A DNA stretch of 64,000 nt from Anaerolineae bacterium (GTDB lineage: Bacteria; Chloroflexota; Anaerolineae; Anaerolineales; Anaerolineaceae): contig JABUFD010000001.1 in assembly GCA_013314735.1 (NCBI GenBank), forward strand, positions 248,001 to 312,000, given 5' to 3'. The notes beneath the pieces were generated by a model. That model saw nothing but the letters and a program-made list of their open reading frames with translations. It had not been told where the DNA came from and did not search any database. Below, in pieces: positions 17,151 through 26,890 of the stretch (positions are counted from its first letter, which is position 1; each line of letters begins with the position of its first letter). Both the position numbers and the translations under genes were made by a program.

Positions 17151-19559
17151 ATGTCAGAAAAACCTGAGATTCATGTTGAGCGGCGGCGTAAAGGATCTAA
17201 ACCTGCCCGGCAGGCTGCGGCGCCTGTGCGGCGAGGCAGCAGTCCCGGCAGCCGGCCTTCGTCACCTGGTTCTGGCGGATTACCGATTCCTGGCGGGACA
17301 ACAGGGAAATTGGGATGCGGGGGGATTTTTGTGATCGTGTTGCTGTTGCTCCTGTTTGTGGTCCTGCGGCAATGCGGCGGGATTGACCTGACAGCGGTTG
17401 TGGATGATCTGGGGGGGTATGTTGAAGAAGCGGAACCCACCCAGGTGTATGCCACCCGTACACCTCGGCCTCCGGTTGAGGATTCCGGCGTCGAATCGGA
17501 CGAGCGCTGGCTGGTCATGGTCTACCAGGATGCCGATGACCGGGTGTTGGAGCAGGACATCGTACTGGACCTGAACGAAATGGAACTGATGGGGTCCACC
17601 GAGCAAGTGATGATTGTATCGCAGATCGACCGTTTCCGCGGCGGTTACGAAGGGGTTGATGACTGGCATGGCACCCGCCGTTACCTGGTTACTTATGATG
17701 GTGATCTCAACGCGATCGGCTCTGACCTGGTGATGGACCTGGGTGAGGCCAATATGGCTGATGGTGATACCCTGGTGGATTTTGTTACCTGGGCGGTGAG
17801 TTCCTACCCGGCAGACCATTTTGTGCTGATCCTTTCGGACCACGGCATGGGATGGCCGGGCGGTTGGAGCGACCCGGCACCGGGGATGCGTGACAGTGGC
17901 AGCGCCCCGTTGATCGATCAACTGCCGGATGATTCCATTTACCTGTCGGAACTGGACGATGCCCTGGCGCAAATTCAGGCCAACACCGGCATCGAAAAGT
18001 TTGACCTGATCGGCATGGATGCCTGCCTGATGAGCCAGATGGAAGTGTATATGATGCTGGAGCCGTATGCGAGAACCGCGGTAGCTTCAGAAGAAACCGA
18101 ACCGGGCCTCGGTTGGGCGTATGCTGCATTTCTCAGCCTGCTCGTGTACGATCCTTCGATCGATGCGGCCGATCTGGCAGCAAATATCGTCGACACCTAT
18201 ATCGACCAGGATGAACGGATTATCAATGACCAGGCGCGTGCGGAATTCCTGCAGCAGAATTCCAGCACAGGCAGTTTCTTTGGCGCTTACCGGGTGACCG
18301 CCAGCCAGCTGGCAGACCAGATGGAGAAAAACATCACCCTCACCGCGGTTGACCTGGAACAAATTGGCGCATTGAATACGGCCTTGAACGACTTTGTTTA
18401 CCAACTGCAAACTGACGACCCGCAGATGGTGGCCAATGCGCGCAATTACGCGCAATCTTTCACCAGCATTTTCGGTAAACAGGTGCCGGCTTCCTATATC
18501 GACCTTGGCCATTTTGTGTCGTTGGTGGCAAAGAACAGCCGTACCCGTTCCGTCCGCGACAGCGCGCAGCTGGTGCTCGATGCCTTGGATGAGGCTGTGA
18601 TTGCGGAACGCCACGGGAGCAACAAGCCCGGTGCCACCGGCATTGCCATCTATTTCCCCAATTCCACCCTGTACAAATCGCCATATACCGGCATGCAGTC
18701 GTACAGCCTGCTGGCTGACCGCTTTGCGCGGGTATCGCTGTGGGATGATTTCCTGGTATCCCATTACAACAACCGGCCATTTGAAGCAGACGCGGCGGAG
18801 GCGGTGGTGCCATCCAGCGGGATGACGAGCCGTTCGCCTGGCAGTGGTGGTATTTCCATTTCAACGATCACCACCACGGCAGATACGGTTGGCCTTGACA
18901 GTTCGATTGGGATGAGCGCGGAAGTTTCTGGCGAAAATATCGGTTACCTGTATCTCTTCACCGGCTATTACGATGCGGATTCGAACAGTATTCTGGTGGC
19001 TGATATGGATTATCTTGAGAGCGATGCGGTAGAGGAGGTGAACGGGGTGTATTACCCGGTGTGGCCGGCGGCAGATTCATTCATCGTGAGCCATGCGTGG
19101 GAACCGGTGTTATTTGCTATTTCGGACGGTAGCACCAGCGAGATTGCCATGTTCCAGCCAACAGCGTATGGGGCCAGCGCGGAAGAGGCTGTATACACGG
19201 TGCAGGGCGTCTATACCTTCGCCGAATCGGGTGAGCAGCGAAAGGCGGAACTGCAATTTATGGATGGTAAATTGTTCCAGGTGTTTGGATACCTGGGCAG
19301 TGACATCGCCGGTGCGCCTTCCGAGATCACCCCGGCTGTCGGTGACACATTCACACTTTCCTACCAGTGGCTGGAATTGGACGCGTCTGGCAATATCAGC
19401 CAGGTGGTATATGAAGATGGCAACACCCTTACCTTTGGGGAAGCTGCCTTTACCTGGGAAACGGTCTATGCTCCCTACGGTGATTACGTAGTGGGTTTCC
19501 TGGTGGGGGATCTGGACGGGAATCTGTACCCGTCTTACGCCCGGGTACGGGTCGAGTGA
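17151..19559 (+). CDS. Membrane-anchored clostripain-like (C11) cysteine peptidase
   Basis: An 802-residue protein with a short Arg/Ser/Pro-rich cytoplasmic tail, one membrane helix (about 58-74) and a large external region. The C11 clostripain domain (about 118-540) has the catalytic His231 in 'ILSDHGMGWPGGW' and Cys292 in 'IGMDACLMSQMEV'. C11 enzymes cleave after Arg or Lys and often mature themselves. The part after about 560 is beta-rich and unassigned. The ATG at 17151 follows GGAGGACGTC. It stands alone between the tRNA-Gln terminator and a secreted-protein gene. Confidence 0.88.
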   Translation: MSEKPEIHVERRRKGSKPARQAAAPVRRGSSPGSRPSSPGSGGLPIPGGTTGKLGCGGIFVIVLLLLLFVVLRQCGGIDLTAVVDDLGGYVEEAEPTQVYATRTPRPPVEDSGVESDERWLVMVYQDADDRVLEQDIVLDLNEMELMGSTEQVMIVSQIDRFRGGYEGVDDWHGTRRYLVTYDGDLNAIGSDLVMDLGEANMADGDTLVDFVTWAVSSYPADHFVLILSDHGMGWPGGWSDPAPGMRDSGSAPLIDQLPDDSIYLSELDDALAQIQANTGIEKFDLIGMDACLMSQMEVYMMLEPYARTAVASEETEPGLGWAYAAFLSLLVYDPSIDAADLAANIVDTYIDQDERIINDQARAEFLQQNSSTGSFFGAYRVTASQLADQMEKNITLTAVDLEQIGALNTALNDFVYQLQTDDPQMVANARNYAQSFTSIFGKQVPASYIDLGHFVSLVAKNSRTRSVRDSAQLVLDALDEAVIAERHGSNKPGATGIAIYFPNSTLYKSPYTGMQSYSLLADRFARVSLWDDFLVSHYNNRPFEADAAEAVVPSSGMTSRSPGSGGISISTITTTADTVGLDSSIGMSAEVSGENIGYLYLFTGYYDADSNSILVADMDYLESDAVEEVNGVYYPVWPAADSFIVSHAWEPVLFAISDGSTSEIAMFQPTAYGASAEEAVYTVQGVYTFAESGEQRKAELQFMDGKLFQVFGYLGSDIAGAPSEITPAVGDTFTLSYQWLELDASGNISQVVYEDGNTLTFGEAAFTWETVYAPYGDYVVGFLVGDLDGNLYPSYARVRVE

Positions 19560-19819
19560 TGTTGGTACGTGAATTCGCCGGATCCGGTGAGTGCGGCTCA
19601 GCCGCGCCACGACCAATGGGTGAAGATAAATTCGAACCGGAGGACGGCGGTTCGATGTTCATGACCTGGTTCATTGCGTCAGTAAAGTTTATGGATTCTC
19701 TGTTTGTGCCTTTGGTGAAAAAGAATGAAAAGTTTATTGGCGTTAGCTCTTGTCAATATTTAAATTCATGTTAATATGGATTTATTGAATCCTTATTTTC
19801 CCAATTTTGGAGAATCATT

Positions 19820-20464
19820 ATGAAAGCCAAGAGAATTGTTCAATGTTTGGGTGCCATATTGTTGTTGGCCGGCATGCTCTCATCCACGGCGAGCAGCGTG
19901 ATGGTGGAAGCGAAAGCGATTGAACCACCTGCACCTGGGGTTGCCAATGGCAGCTGGCAATGGACCTCGACCGATGTAACCGGAACAATCATCCCCCAGT
20001 TTCAGGTGCCGGATGATGACGGTGATGAGTGGTCGCTGCTGCTGAGCAGCGGGCTGCAGGTTTCCGGTGCCACCCAGATTTGCCATCCCTTCCGCGGCGG
20101 GCAGATCGGATGGGTGTCCGAAATCCGCATGCTGGTTGGCAAAACCTGGGTATCGGTGCCCACCACCACTGCCTGGATGCCGGACGAGGAAGGCGAATTG
20201 ATGACCTGCGCCTCTGCCCAAATGGCGGGAACCTACGCTATTTTCGGCTACTGGGTCAAACCGGAAGGCTGGATGGAATCCAAATCGATGTGCCCTCCGG
20301 CGGATGATTGGGTTCTCATGTATGATGGTGAATTACTTCATCCGGATGATTACTGTGTTTCAGACCATGAGGTGTATTCAACGTTTGATGGCTTTGTTGT
20401 CGATCTATCGCCGCGGGTATGCTGCAATAACCAGGTGTGGGCACCGCCAGATTTCAAATTTTAA
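19820..20464 (+). CDS. Secreted Cys-containing protein of unknown function
   Basis: A 214-residue protein with a clear signal peptide (MKAKRIVQCLGAILLLAG, probable cleavage near residue 27-33) and a mature part with seven cysteines, including an adjacent pair in 'SPRVCCNNQVW', which suggests disulfides outside the cell. It is rich in Trp and acidic residues. I recognise no family. The ATG at 19820 has GGAG 7 nt upstream. The 260 nt before it (19560-19819) holds no convincing gene. Confidence 0.7.
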   Translation: MKAKRIVQCLGAILLLAGMLSSTASSVMVEAKAIEPPAPGVANGSWQWTSTDVTGTIIPQFQVPDDDGDEWSLLLSSGLQVSGATQICHPFRGGQIGWVSEIRMLVGKTWVSVPTTTAWMPDEEGELMTCASAQMAGTYAIFGYWVKPEGWMESKSMCPPADDWVLMYDGELLHPDDYCVSDHEVYSTFDGFVVDLSPRVCCNNQVWAPPDFKF

Positions 20465-20490
20465 ACTCTTCGCGTTTGTTCTGGAACTAC

Positions 20491-20520
20491 ACCAGCCTGC
20501 TTTATCATCAGCAGGCTGGT
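20491..20520 (+). terminator. Hairpin after the secreted-protein gene
   Basis: A perfect 10-bp stem (ACCAGCCTGC / GCAGGCTGGT) with a 10-nt loop starts 26 nt after the stop codon. The T-run after it is interrupted (GATTCTATTT), so it is a probable rather than certain terminator. Confidence 0.6.
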
Positions 20521-20627
20521 GATTCTATTTGGCCTGGATATTTCCCCGGGTCAGCACATCATCACTTGATTGAGTTCTGATTTTTTTTCCCGTACATGTT
20601 AAGTGTGCCTGTGGAAGACATTTGTGT

Positions 20628-20656
20628 TTGATTTTTCGCGGTTTCTATGGCATAAT
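20628..20656 (+). promoter_or_regulatory. Promoter of the ileS leader
   Basis: TTGATT (20628-20633), a 17-nt spacer and CATAAT (20651-20656), the latter preceded by TGG as an extended -10. Transcription would start near 20663, just before the T-box fold. Confidence 0.65.
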
Positions 20657-20680
20657 GAAAGCAATTAAACCTTAAAAAGC

Positions 20681-20964
20681 GATGATGGAAACGAGTACGT
20701 TCAGCCGCTGCTGACAGCGAACCCGGACACGGTGGAAGCCGGGGAAGCATGTTGAACCGAAAATCCTTCCGGAGCTGTGCGCCGAAAAGCCTGGGCTGAG
20801 TAAGCAAGCCGGTGCTGCCGACCGTTACCCGGGCACGAATCTCCTGTCAGCCAGGGCATTCGGTAAAGTGCCTGCGTTTGGGCTGCCGCCCATGCAGGAA
20901 ATCAGGGTGGTACCGCGGGAGTGCGCTCTCGTCCTTGAACAAGGATGGAGGGCGTTTTGGTTTT
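20681..20964 (+). ncRNA. T-box riboswitch, isoleucine specifier, controlling ileS
   Basis: The leader carries the near-universal T-box sequence AGGGTGGTACCGCG (20904-20917), which pairs with the acceptor end of uncharged tRNA. The stem I base can be drawn as GGAA (20687-20690) with TTCC (20767-20770), and the 3' side of the specifier loop then shows ATC (20763-20765), an isoleucine codon, in agreement with the downstream ileS. A terminator hairpin with a T-tail follows the T-box sequence. Uncharged tRNA-Ile should stabilise the antiterminator and switch ileS on. Confidence 0.93.
20924..20964 (+). terminator. T-box regulated terminator
   Basis: CGCTCTCGTCCTT pairs with AAGGATGGAGGGCG and is followed by TTTTGGTTTT. 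The 5' strand lies directly after the T-box sequence, as expected for the terminator that competes with the antiterminator. Confidence 0.85.
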
Positions 20965-21017
20965 AACCAACCATCCATGCGTACATGATGTGATTGGTAG
21001 ACAAGAAGGAGCATTGC

Positions 21018-24000
21018 ATGTCAACATTCAAAGCCGTTTCACCCAAACTCGATGTAACCGCCATGGAAGAAGGCGTGCTGGATTTCTGGAACCAGCATGA
21101 TATTTTCCATAAAAGCGGCGAACAGCGCGAAGGCCAGCCGGAGTATGTGTTTTATGAAGGCCCGCCTACGGCCAACGGCCGGCCGGGCGTGCACCATGTT
21201 TTGGCGCGCGCCTTCAAGGATATTTTCCCCCGCTACAAAACCATGCGCGGTTACCATGTATCACGCCGCGGCGGCTGGGATGCCCAGGGGCTGCCGGTGG
21301 AAATCGAGATCGAAAAGAAGCTGGGTCTGAGCGGCAAACAGCAGATTGAAGCCTACGGCGTGGCGAAATTCAACGCGCTGTGCCGGGAATCGGCGTTTGA
21401 ATACATCCAGGAATGGGAAAAACTCACCAGCCGCATCGGTTTCTGGGTCGATCTGGAAACAGCGTACGTGACTTACAAGAACGAATACATCGAAAGCATC
21501 TGGCACATTTTGAAAACCTTCTGGGAGCAGGACCTGCTGTATGAAGGCTACAAGGTGCTGCCCTATTGCCCGCGCTGTGGGACGCCGCTTTCGGACCACG
21601 AGGTGGCACAGGGTTACAAGGACGTCGATGATCCTTCGATCTATGTGCGCATGGAACTGGAAGACGAGACCGGGACAGCGCTGCTGGTTTGGACCACCAC
21701 CCCGTGGACGCTGCCGGGCAACGTGGCGGTTTCCGCCCATCCCGAGGTGGATTATGTGAAGGTGAAACGCCACCTGCACCACCACGATGAAGCCGGGGAA
21801 CCCGACAAAGACTGCACTGAACAACTGATCCTGGCAGAAGCACTGCTGGAAAAAGTGTTCGGTGAAGAACCGGTGGACGTGGTGGCGCGTTTCAAAGGGC
21901 GCGAGCTGGCGGGGCGCAAGTACAAACCGCTGTTCAACTTCGTCCCGCCTGACAAACCCGCCTGGTTCGTGGTGCTGGGGCACCATGTGACCACCGAGGA
22001 CGGTACCGGGTTGGTGCATACCGCCCCGGCCTTCGGCGCCGAGGATATGGCGATGGCGCAGGAACACGACCTGCCGGTAGTGATGACGATCGACGATGCC
22101 GGGCAGTTCCTGCCAGCGGTAACGCCGTGGGCGGGGGTGTTCGTCAAGGATGCCGACCCGGGTATCACGGCCAACCTGGAGGATCGCGGCATCCTGTTCC
22201 GCGCGGGGAAGATCAATCACACCTACCCGTTCTGTTGGCGCTGCAATACCCCGCTGCTGTATGCCGCGCGGCCGACCTGGTACATTCGCACCACCAGCAA
22301 GAAACAGCGCATGGTGGAATTGAATGAGAAGATCAACTGGGTGCCGGAGAACATCCGTAACGGGCGCTTTGGCAACTGGCTGGAAAACAACATCGACTGG
22401 GCGTTGGGGCGCAACCGTTATTGGGGTACCCCGCTGCCGGTATGGCGCTGTACTGGCTGTGGCCACCGCGATGCGATTGGTTCGGTGGCGGAATTGAGCG
22501 AACGCTCCGGCCAGGATTGTTCCGAACTCGACCTGCACCGCCCCTATGTGGATGAAATCCACCTGCCCTGCCCGAAATGCGGCGGATCGATGCAGCGCGT
22601 GGAGGAAGTGATCGACTGCTGGGCGGACTCCGGTTCGATGCCGTATGCGCAGTGGCATTTCCCGTTCGAGAATGTCGAGACATTTGAGAGCCAATTCCCG
22701 GCCGATTTCATCTGCGAAGCCGTGGATCAGACCCGCGGTTGGTTTTACACCCTGCACGCCCTCAGCACACTCCTGTTTGACGAGGTGTGCTTCAAGAACG
22801 TGATCTGCCTGGGGTTAATTCTCGACGGTGATGGGTTCAAGATGTCCAAATCGCGCGGCAACATTGTCAGCCCGTGGGAAGTGATCGAAAAAGGCGGGGC
22901 GGATGCGATGCGTTGGTACCTGTATACGGCCAGCCCGCCCGGGCAGTCGCGCCGTTTTTCGGCGCAGCTGGTGGAAGACGTGGTGCGCAGCTTTACCCTG
23001 ACGCTGTGGAATACCTATTCCTTCTTTGTCACCTATGCCAACCTCGACGGCTGGCAGCCAGGGAAAACGGATGCGGTGGAATACAGCCCGTTGGACCAGT
23101 GGCTGCGTTCGCGCCTGCATGCCCTGCTGCGTGATGTCACCACCGCGCTGGAAACGTATGATGTGCTGGGGGCAACCCGCCCGATCGAAACCTTCGTGGA
23201 TGAACTCTCCAACTGGTACCTGCGGCGCAGTCGAAGGCGCTTCTGGAAGAGCGAAAGCGACAGCGACAAGCAGGCAGCCTATGCCACCCTGTATGAAGCC
23301 CTGCTGACCCTGAGCCAGATGCTGGCACCGACCATGCCGTTCCTGGCGGAAGAGCTGTACCAGAACCTGGTGCGCGCTATGCATCCGGATGCCCCACTGT
23401 CGGTGCACCTGTGCGACTGGCCGGAATATGATCCTGCCGTGATCGATGAGGAACTCAACCGCGAAATGGCGCTGGCGATGAAGCTGGCATCCCTGGGACA
23501 TTCCGCGCGCAACAGCGCCAATGTGAAAGTGCGCCAGCCGCTGGCGGAAGCCGCTTTCGCGCTGGGGTCCCTCGATGAGCAGCGCGTGGTAGAAAAATAT
23601 GCCGATGTGCTGATGGATGAACTCAATGTCAAGTCGGTGCGCATCCTCAGCGGCAGCGCCGAGGCGGCTTCATATACATTGAACCCGTACCCCAAGCAGT
23701 TGGGGCAGAAGTACCAATCGCTGTTCCCGCAGGTGCGCAAAGCGATCCTCGCGCTGGATACGGAAACAACCGCCCAGGCCTTCCTGGCTGGAGAGAACGT
23801 CACCGTGGAAGTCAACGGCGAAAGCTATGCGATCCTGCCGGAGGAAGTGGAGGTGCGCATGCAGGCCAAAACCGGTCTGGTGGTGGCGGCCGATGGCGCT
23901 TACCTGGCGGCACTGGATACTGTATTGACGCCGGAACTGGAACGCGAAGGCCTGGTGCGTGAACTGCTGCGCCGGGTGCAGGACCTGCGAAAAACTGCCG

Positions 24001-24200
24001 ATCTCGAGATCGCGGACCGGATTGCGGTGGTGTATACCGCCAGCGACGGGCTGCACGAGGCGGTGGCGCAGTACCGCGAGCTGATCATGAGCGAAACCCT
24101 GGCGATTTCGCTGGAGGCCGGCGAACTGCCGCAGGGGTGGGCCAGCGTGACCGATACCTTCGGTGGGGAGGATGTTTCCGTGGCGCTGCGGAAGGCGTAG
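21018..24200 (+). CDS. ileS: Isoleucyl-tRNA synthetase
   Basis: A 1060-residue class I synthetase that loads isoleucine on tRNA-Ile and edits valine. The HIGH-type motif is in 'PTANGRPGVHHVLAR', the KMSKS motif is 'GFKMSKSRGN', and the CP1 editing domain contains 'WTTTPWTLPGN'. Length and the C-terminal region resemble the eukaryote-like IleS2 type found in several bacterial phyla. Two Cys pairs in 'CTGCGH' and 'CPKCGG' suggest a zinc-binding insert. The ATG at 21018 has AGAAGGAG upstream; an earlier in-frame start at 20994 is less likely. Confidence 0.95.
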   Translation: MSTFKAVSPKLDVTAMEEGVLDFWNQHDIFHKSGEQREGQPEYVFYEGPPTANGRPGVHHVLARAFKDIFPRYKTMRGYHVSRRGGWDAQGLPVEIEIEKKLGLSGKQQIEAYGVAKFNALCRESAFEYIQEWEKLTSRIGFWVDLETAYVTYKNEYIESIWHILKTFWEQDLLYEGYKVLPYCPRCGTPLSDHEVAQGYKDVDDPSIYVRMELEDETGTALLVWTTTPWTLPGNVAVSAHPEVDYVKVKRHLHHHDEAGEPDKDCTEQLILAEALLEKVFGEEPVDVVARFKGRELAGRKYKPLFNFVPPDKPAWFVVLGHHVTTEDGTGLVHTAPAFGAEDMAMAQEHDLPVVMTIDDAGQFLPAVTPWAGVFVKDADPGITANLEDRGILFRAGKINHTYPFCWRCNTPLLYAARPTWYIRTTSKKQRMVELNEKINWVPENIRNGRFGNWLENNIDWALGRNRYWGTPLPVWRCTGCGHRDAIGSVAELSERSGQDCSELDLHRPYVDEIHLPCPKCGGSMQRVEEVIDCWADSGSMPYAQWHFPFENVETFESQFPADFICEAVDQTRGWFYTLHALSTLLFDEVCFKNVICLGLILDGDGFKMSKSRGNIVSPWEVIEKGGADAMRWYLYTASPPGQSRRFSAQLVEDVVRSFTLTLWNTYSFFVTYANLDGWQPGKTDAVEYSPLDQWLRSRLHALLRDVTTALETYDVLGATRPIETFVDELSNWYLRRSRRRFWKSESDSDKQAAYATLYEALLTLSQMLAPTMPFLAEELYQNLVRAMHPDAPLSVHLCDWPEYDPAVIDEELNREMALAMKLASLGHSARNSANVKVRQPLAEAAFALGSLDEQRVVEKYADVLMDELNVKSVRILSGSAEAASYTLNPYPKQLGQKYQSLFPQVRKAILALDTETTAQAFLAGENVTVEVNGESYAILPEEVEVRMQAKTGLVVAADGAYLAALDTVLTPELEREGLVRELLRRVQDLRKTADLEIADRIAVVYTASDGLHEAVAQYRELIMSETLAISLEAGELPQGWASVTDTFGGEDVSVALRKA

Positions 24201-24218
24201 CTGGAAAATTGGTGGTTA

Positions 24219-24262
24219 AAAAAACAGCCAGGATATTTCCAAAATCCTGGCTGTTTCCTTTT
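24219..24262. terminator. Bidirectional terminator between ileS and glnA
   Basis: AAACAGCCAGGAT (24222-24234) pairs with ATCCTGGCTGTTT (24244-24256); both flanks carry T-tracts on the respective strands (TTTCCTTTT and TTTTTTAACC), serving the two convergent genes. Confidence 0.88.
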
Positions 24263-24278
24263 CGTCGATCAATCGAAG

Positions 24279-25697
24279 TTACATATCAAAATACATTTCG
24301 ATCTCGTAGGGGTGCGGGCGGTCGTTGACCTCTTTGACTTCCTTGCGTTTGCGGCTGATCCAGTTGTGGATGGTTTCTTTGGAGAACACCCCGCCCTTAA
24401 GCAGGAACTCGTGGTCGGCTTCGAGCGCATCCAATGCGCCTTCCAGCGAGGTCGGCAGGGCGGTGATCTGCCTGCGTTTTTCTTCGGGCCACGAGAAGAT
24501 GTCTTCGTTGATCGGGCCAAAGTTGCAGCATCCGGGATCCATCTTGTTCTGGATGCCGTCAATGCCCGCCATCAGCATGCCGGCCATGGCGAGGTAAACA
24601 TTGCAGGTGGCATCAGGAGGGCGGTACTCAAAGCGCACGGCATCTTCGGCGGTGGCATACTCCGGCACGCGGATGGCAGCACTGCGGTTGCCGAGAGAGA
24701 AAAAGGCATTCACCGGGGCTTCATAGCCCGGCACCAGGCGGCGGTAGCTGTTGGTGCTGGGGTTGGTGAACGCCAGCAGGGCCGGGGCGTGGGTCAGCAG
24801 GCCGCAGATATAGCAGTAGGCGGTTTCACTGAGCAGGATTGGGTCGGCAGCGTTGTAGAACATGTTCTTGCCGTCTTTGAAGATGTGCTGGTGGAAGTGC
24901 ATCCCGCTGCCGGCTTCACCGTAGAGCGGCTTGGGAAGGAAGGAGGCGGTGTAGCCGTAATCATTGCAGATGTTCTTGACGAAATACTTGATCAACATCA
25001 TCGCATCCGCCGATGCGATGGTCGGCATCATCGGGGTTTCGATCTCGCACTGCCCGGCTCCGCCGACTTCGTGGTGGTGGTATTTGATCGGTACGCCGAC
25101 ATCTTCGAGCATGATGGTGACGTTGTTGCGGATGTCAAAGAAGTGGTCATAGGGTGAGATGGCATGGTAACCGCCGTGGTGCTTGAGGAAGTAGGAGGGT
25201 TTTTCGTGATCCGGTTCATAGTTGGTTTCGGTGCAGTGCACCTGGTAACCGGTGCCGTAGGGATTGCTGTAGAAGCGCACCTCATCGAAGATGTAGAATT
25301 CCAGTTCCGGCCCCCAGATGGCGGTATCGGCGATGCCCAGCTCATTCATATACTGTTCCGCCCGACGGGCGATCTGGCGCGGGTCATGCGCGAACAATTT
25401 CTTGCTGCCGGCTTCGTGGATATTACAGATGAAACTGAGCAGGGGCTGTTCGGAAAATGGGTCCATGAACCCGGTGGAAAGGTCGGGGATCAGAACCATG
25501 TCGCCGTAATCGACACTTTTTAATCCCACGCTGGAGCCGTCAAAGCCAACCCCCTGTTCCATCAATTCTTCGTTGAATGATTGCGCCGAAATGGTCACGC
25601 GATGCCATTTGCCTGCCAGGTCGGCGAACTTCAAATCGATCATGCGGATCTCTTCATCCGACACGAACTTCAGGGCTTCATTCAGTCCTTGAAACAT
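24279..25697 (-). CDS. glnA: Glutamine synthetase type I without the adenylylation tyrosine
   Basis: A 472-residue GS I that makes glutamine from glutamate and ammonia. The beta-grasp 'GVGFDGSSVGL', metal ligands in 'WGPELEFYIFD', the ATP site 'KPLYGEAGSGMHFHQ' and 'LVPGYEAPVNAFFSLGNRSAAIRVP' are present. In the loop where GS I-beta enzymes have 'NLYDLP', this protein reads 'EDIFSWPEE', so the regulatory Tyr is Phe at about residue 401. Control by adenylylation is therefore unlikely. It stands alone; no glnB or glnE is seen nearby. Confidence 0.95.
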   Translation of the reverse strand: MFQGLNEALKFVSDEEIRMIDLKFADLAGKWHRVTISAQSFNEELMEQGVGFDGSSVGLKSVDYGDMVLIPDLSTGFMDPFSEQPLLSFICNIHEAGSKKLFAHDPRQIARRAEQYMNELGIADTAIWGPELEFYIFDEVRFYSNPYGTGYQVHCTETNYEPDHEKPSYFLKHHGGYHAISPYDHFFDIRNNVTIMLEDVGVPIKYHHHEVGGAGQCEIETPMMPTIASADAMMLIKYFVKNICNDYGYTASFLPKPLYGEAGSGMHFHQHIFKDGKNMFYNAADPILLSETAYCYICGLLTHAPALLAFTNPSTNSYRRLVPGYEAPVNAFFSLGNRSAAIRVPEYATAEDAVRFEYRPPDATCNVYLAMAGMLMAGIDGIQNKMDPGCCNFGPINEDIFSWPEEKRRQITALPTSLEGALDALEADHEFLLKGGVFSKETIHNWISRKRKEVKEVNDRPHPYEIEMYFDM

Positions 25698-25836
25698 GGA
25701 TTACTCCTTCACTTGGATTGGGTGATATTGGTGATAAGGTACTTCAATCTTACTGTATTTTCATCCCTTTGCGCAATCGATTTATGGGATAATGGTAGGA
25801 ATTCTACAGATTCATGACGGTAAAAAAGGAGCAATC

Positions 25837-26874
25837 ATGGGAAAGAAACAATTGCGGGCGGTACTGGTTGGCTGCGGCGGCATCAGCAATGCCTGGCTGC
25901 AGGCAAACCGGCAGATTGATGAGCTGGAAATCGTTGGTCTGGTGGATATCAACCCGTCAGCGGCGGAAGCCCAAAAAGAGAAGTATGACCTGGCAGACGC
26001 GGTCACCGGGCGTGAAATGGAGTGGGTGGTGGAACAAACCACACCCGACCTGGTGTTTGACTGCACCATCCCCGAGGCACACCAGCAGGTGGCAGTAACG
26101 GCGATGGAGATGGGCTGCGATGTGCTGGGAGAAAAACCACTGGCGGCTTCTCTGGCCAGCGCACGCAAGATTGTGGCAACGATGCAAAAAACCGGCCGGA
26201 CGCATGCCGTAATGCAGAACCGGCGATACCTGGCCGGCGCACGCCGGATGCAGGCTTTCCTGCGCGCGGAGGAGATCGGGCCGTTGACCACGTTGAATGC
26301 TGATTTTTACCTGGGCGCGCACTTCGGTGGTTTCCGCGACCGGATGGAACATGTGTTGCTGCTGGATATGGCGATCCATACCCTCGACCTGGGGCGAATG
26401 CTGGTGAATGCCAGCCCGGTTTCGGTGTACTGCAAGGAATGGAACCCGGCTGGCTCGTGGTATGACCATGATGCCTCGGCGGTGGCGATATTCACCTTTG
26501 ACAATGGAGTGGTCTTCACCTACCGCGGATCGTGGTGTGCCGAAGGGTTGAACACCAAATGGGAATCCGATTGGCGCGCGGTGGGGACACGCGGTTCGGT
26601 AACATGGGACGGCGGGGAGGAATTCGCAGTGCAGGTGGTCAAAGCGGGCGGTGGTTTTCTCTCAGAACTGGCGGAACGACCGGTGCCGCACCTGGCGCAG
26701 GACGTGATCCTCGGCGGACATGAGGGGCAAATCCGCGCTTTTGTGCAGGCGATCCTGAACGGGGAGACCCCCGAAACGATTTCTACTGACAATTTCAAAA
26801 GTCTGGCGATGGTGTTCGGGGCGATCGAGAGCGCAGAAAAAGATTGCCCGGTACAGATCGAAACTTTGGGTTGA
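25837..26874 (+). CDS. Gfo/Idh/MocA family oxidoreductase
   Basis: A 345-residue NAD(P)-dependent dehydrogenase with an N-terminal Rossmann fold ('AVLVGCGGISNAWLQAN'), the EKP motif in 'CDVLGEKPLAASL' whose Lys is catalytic, and a C-terminal alpha/beta domain with 'DMAIHTLDLGRMLV' supplying a His-Asp pair. The substrate is probably a sugar or cyclitol, but cannot be read. The ATG at 25837 has AAAGGAG 5 nt upstream. An extended -10 element (TGGGATAAT, 25785-25793) precedes it. Confidence 0.88.
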   Translation: MGKKQLRAVLVGCGGISNAWLQANRQIDELEIVGLVDINPSAAEAQKEKYDLADAVTGREMEWVVEQTTPDLVFDCTIPEAHQQVAVTAMEMGCDVLGEKPLAASLASARKIVATMQKTGRTHAVMQNRRYLAGARRMQAFLRAEEIGPLTTLNADFYLGAHFGGFRDRMEHVLLLDMAIHTLDLGRMLVNASPVSVYCKEWNPAGSWYDHDASAVAIFTFDNGVVFTYRGSWCAEGLNTKWESDWRAVGTRGSVTWDGGEEFAVQVVKAGGGFLSELAERPVPHLAQDVILGGHEGQIRAFVQAILNGETPETISTDNFKSLAMVFGAIESAEKDCPVQIETLG

Positions 26875-26890
26875 CGATAAAACAATCAAG

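Noticed and set aside
19556-19774. Open frame of 72 codons after the C11 peptidase gene
   Set aside because: It starts inside the upstream stop region, has no Shine-Dalgarno sequence, no recognisable domain and odd composition at its end; I see no support for translation.
21261-22757. Long minus-strand frame antisense to ileS
   Set aside because: It is a shadow of high-GC ileS codons; the protein has no domain, and its composition (His, Arg, Gln rich) is that of an antisense frame.
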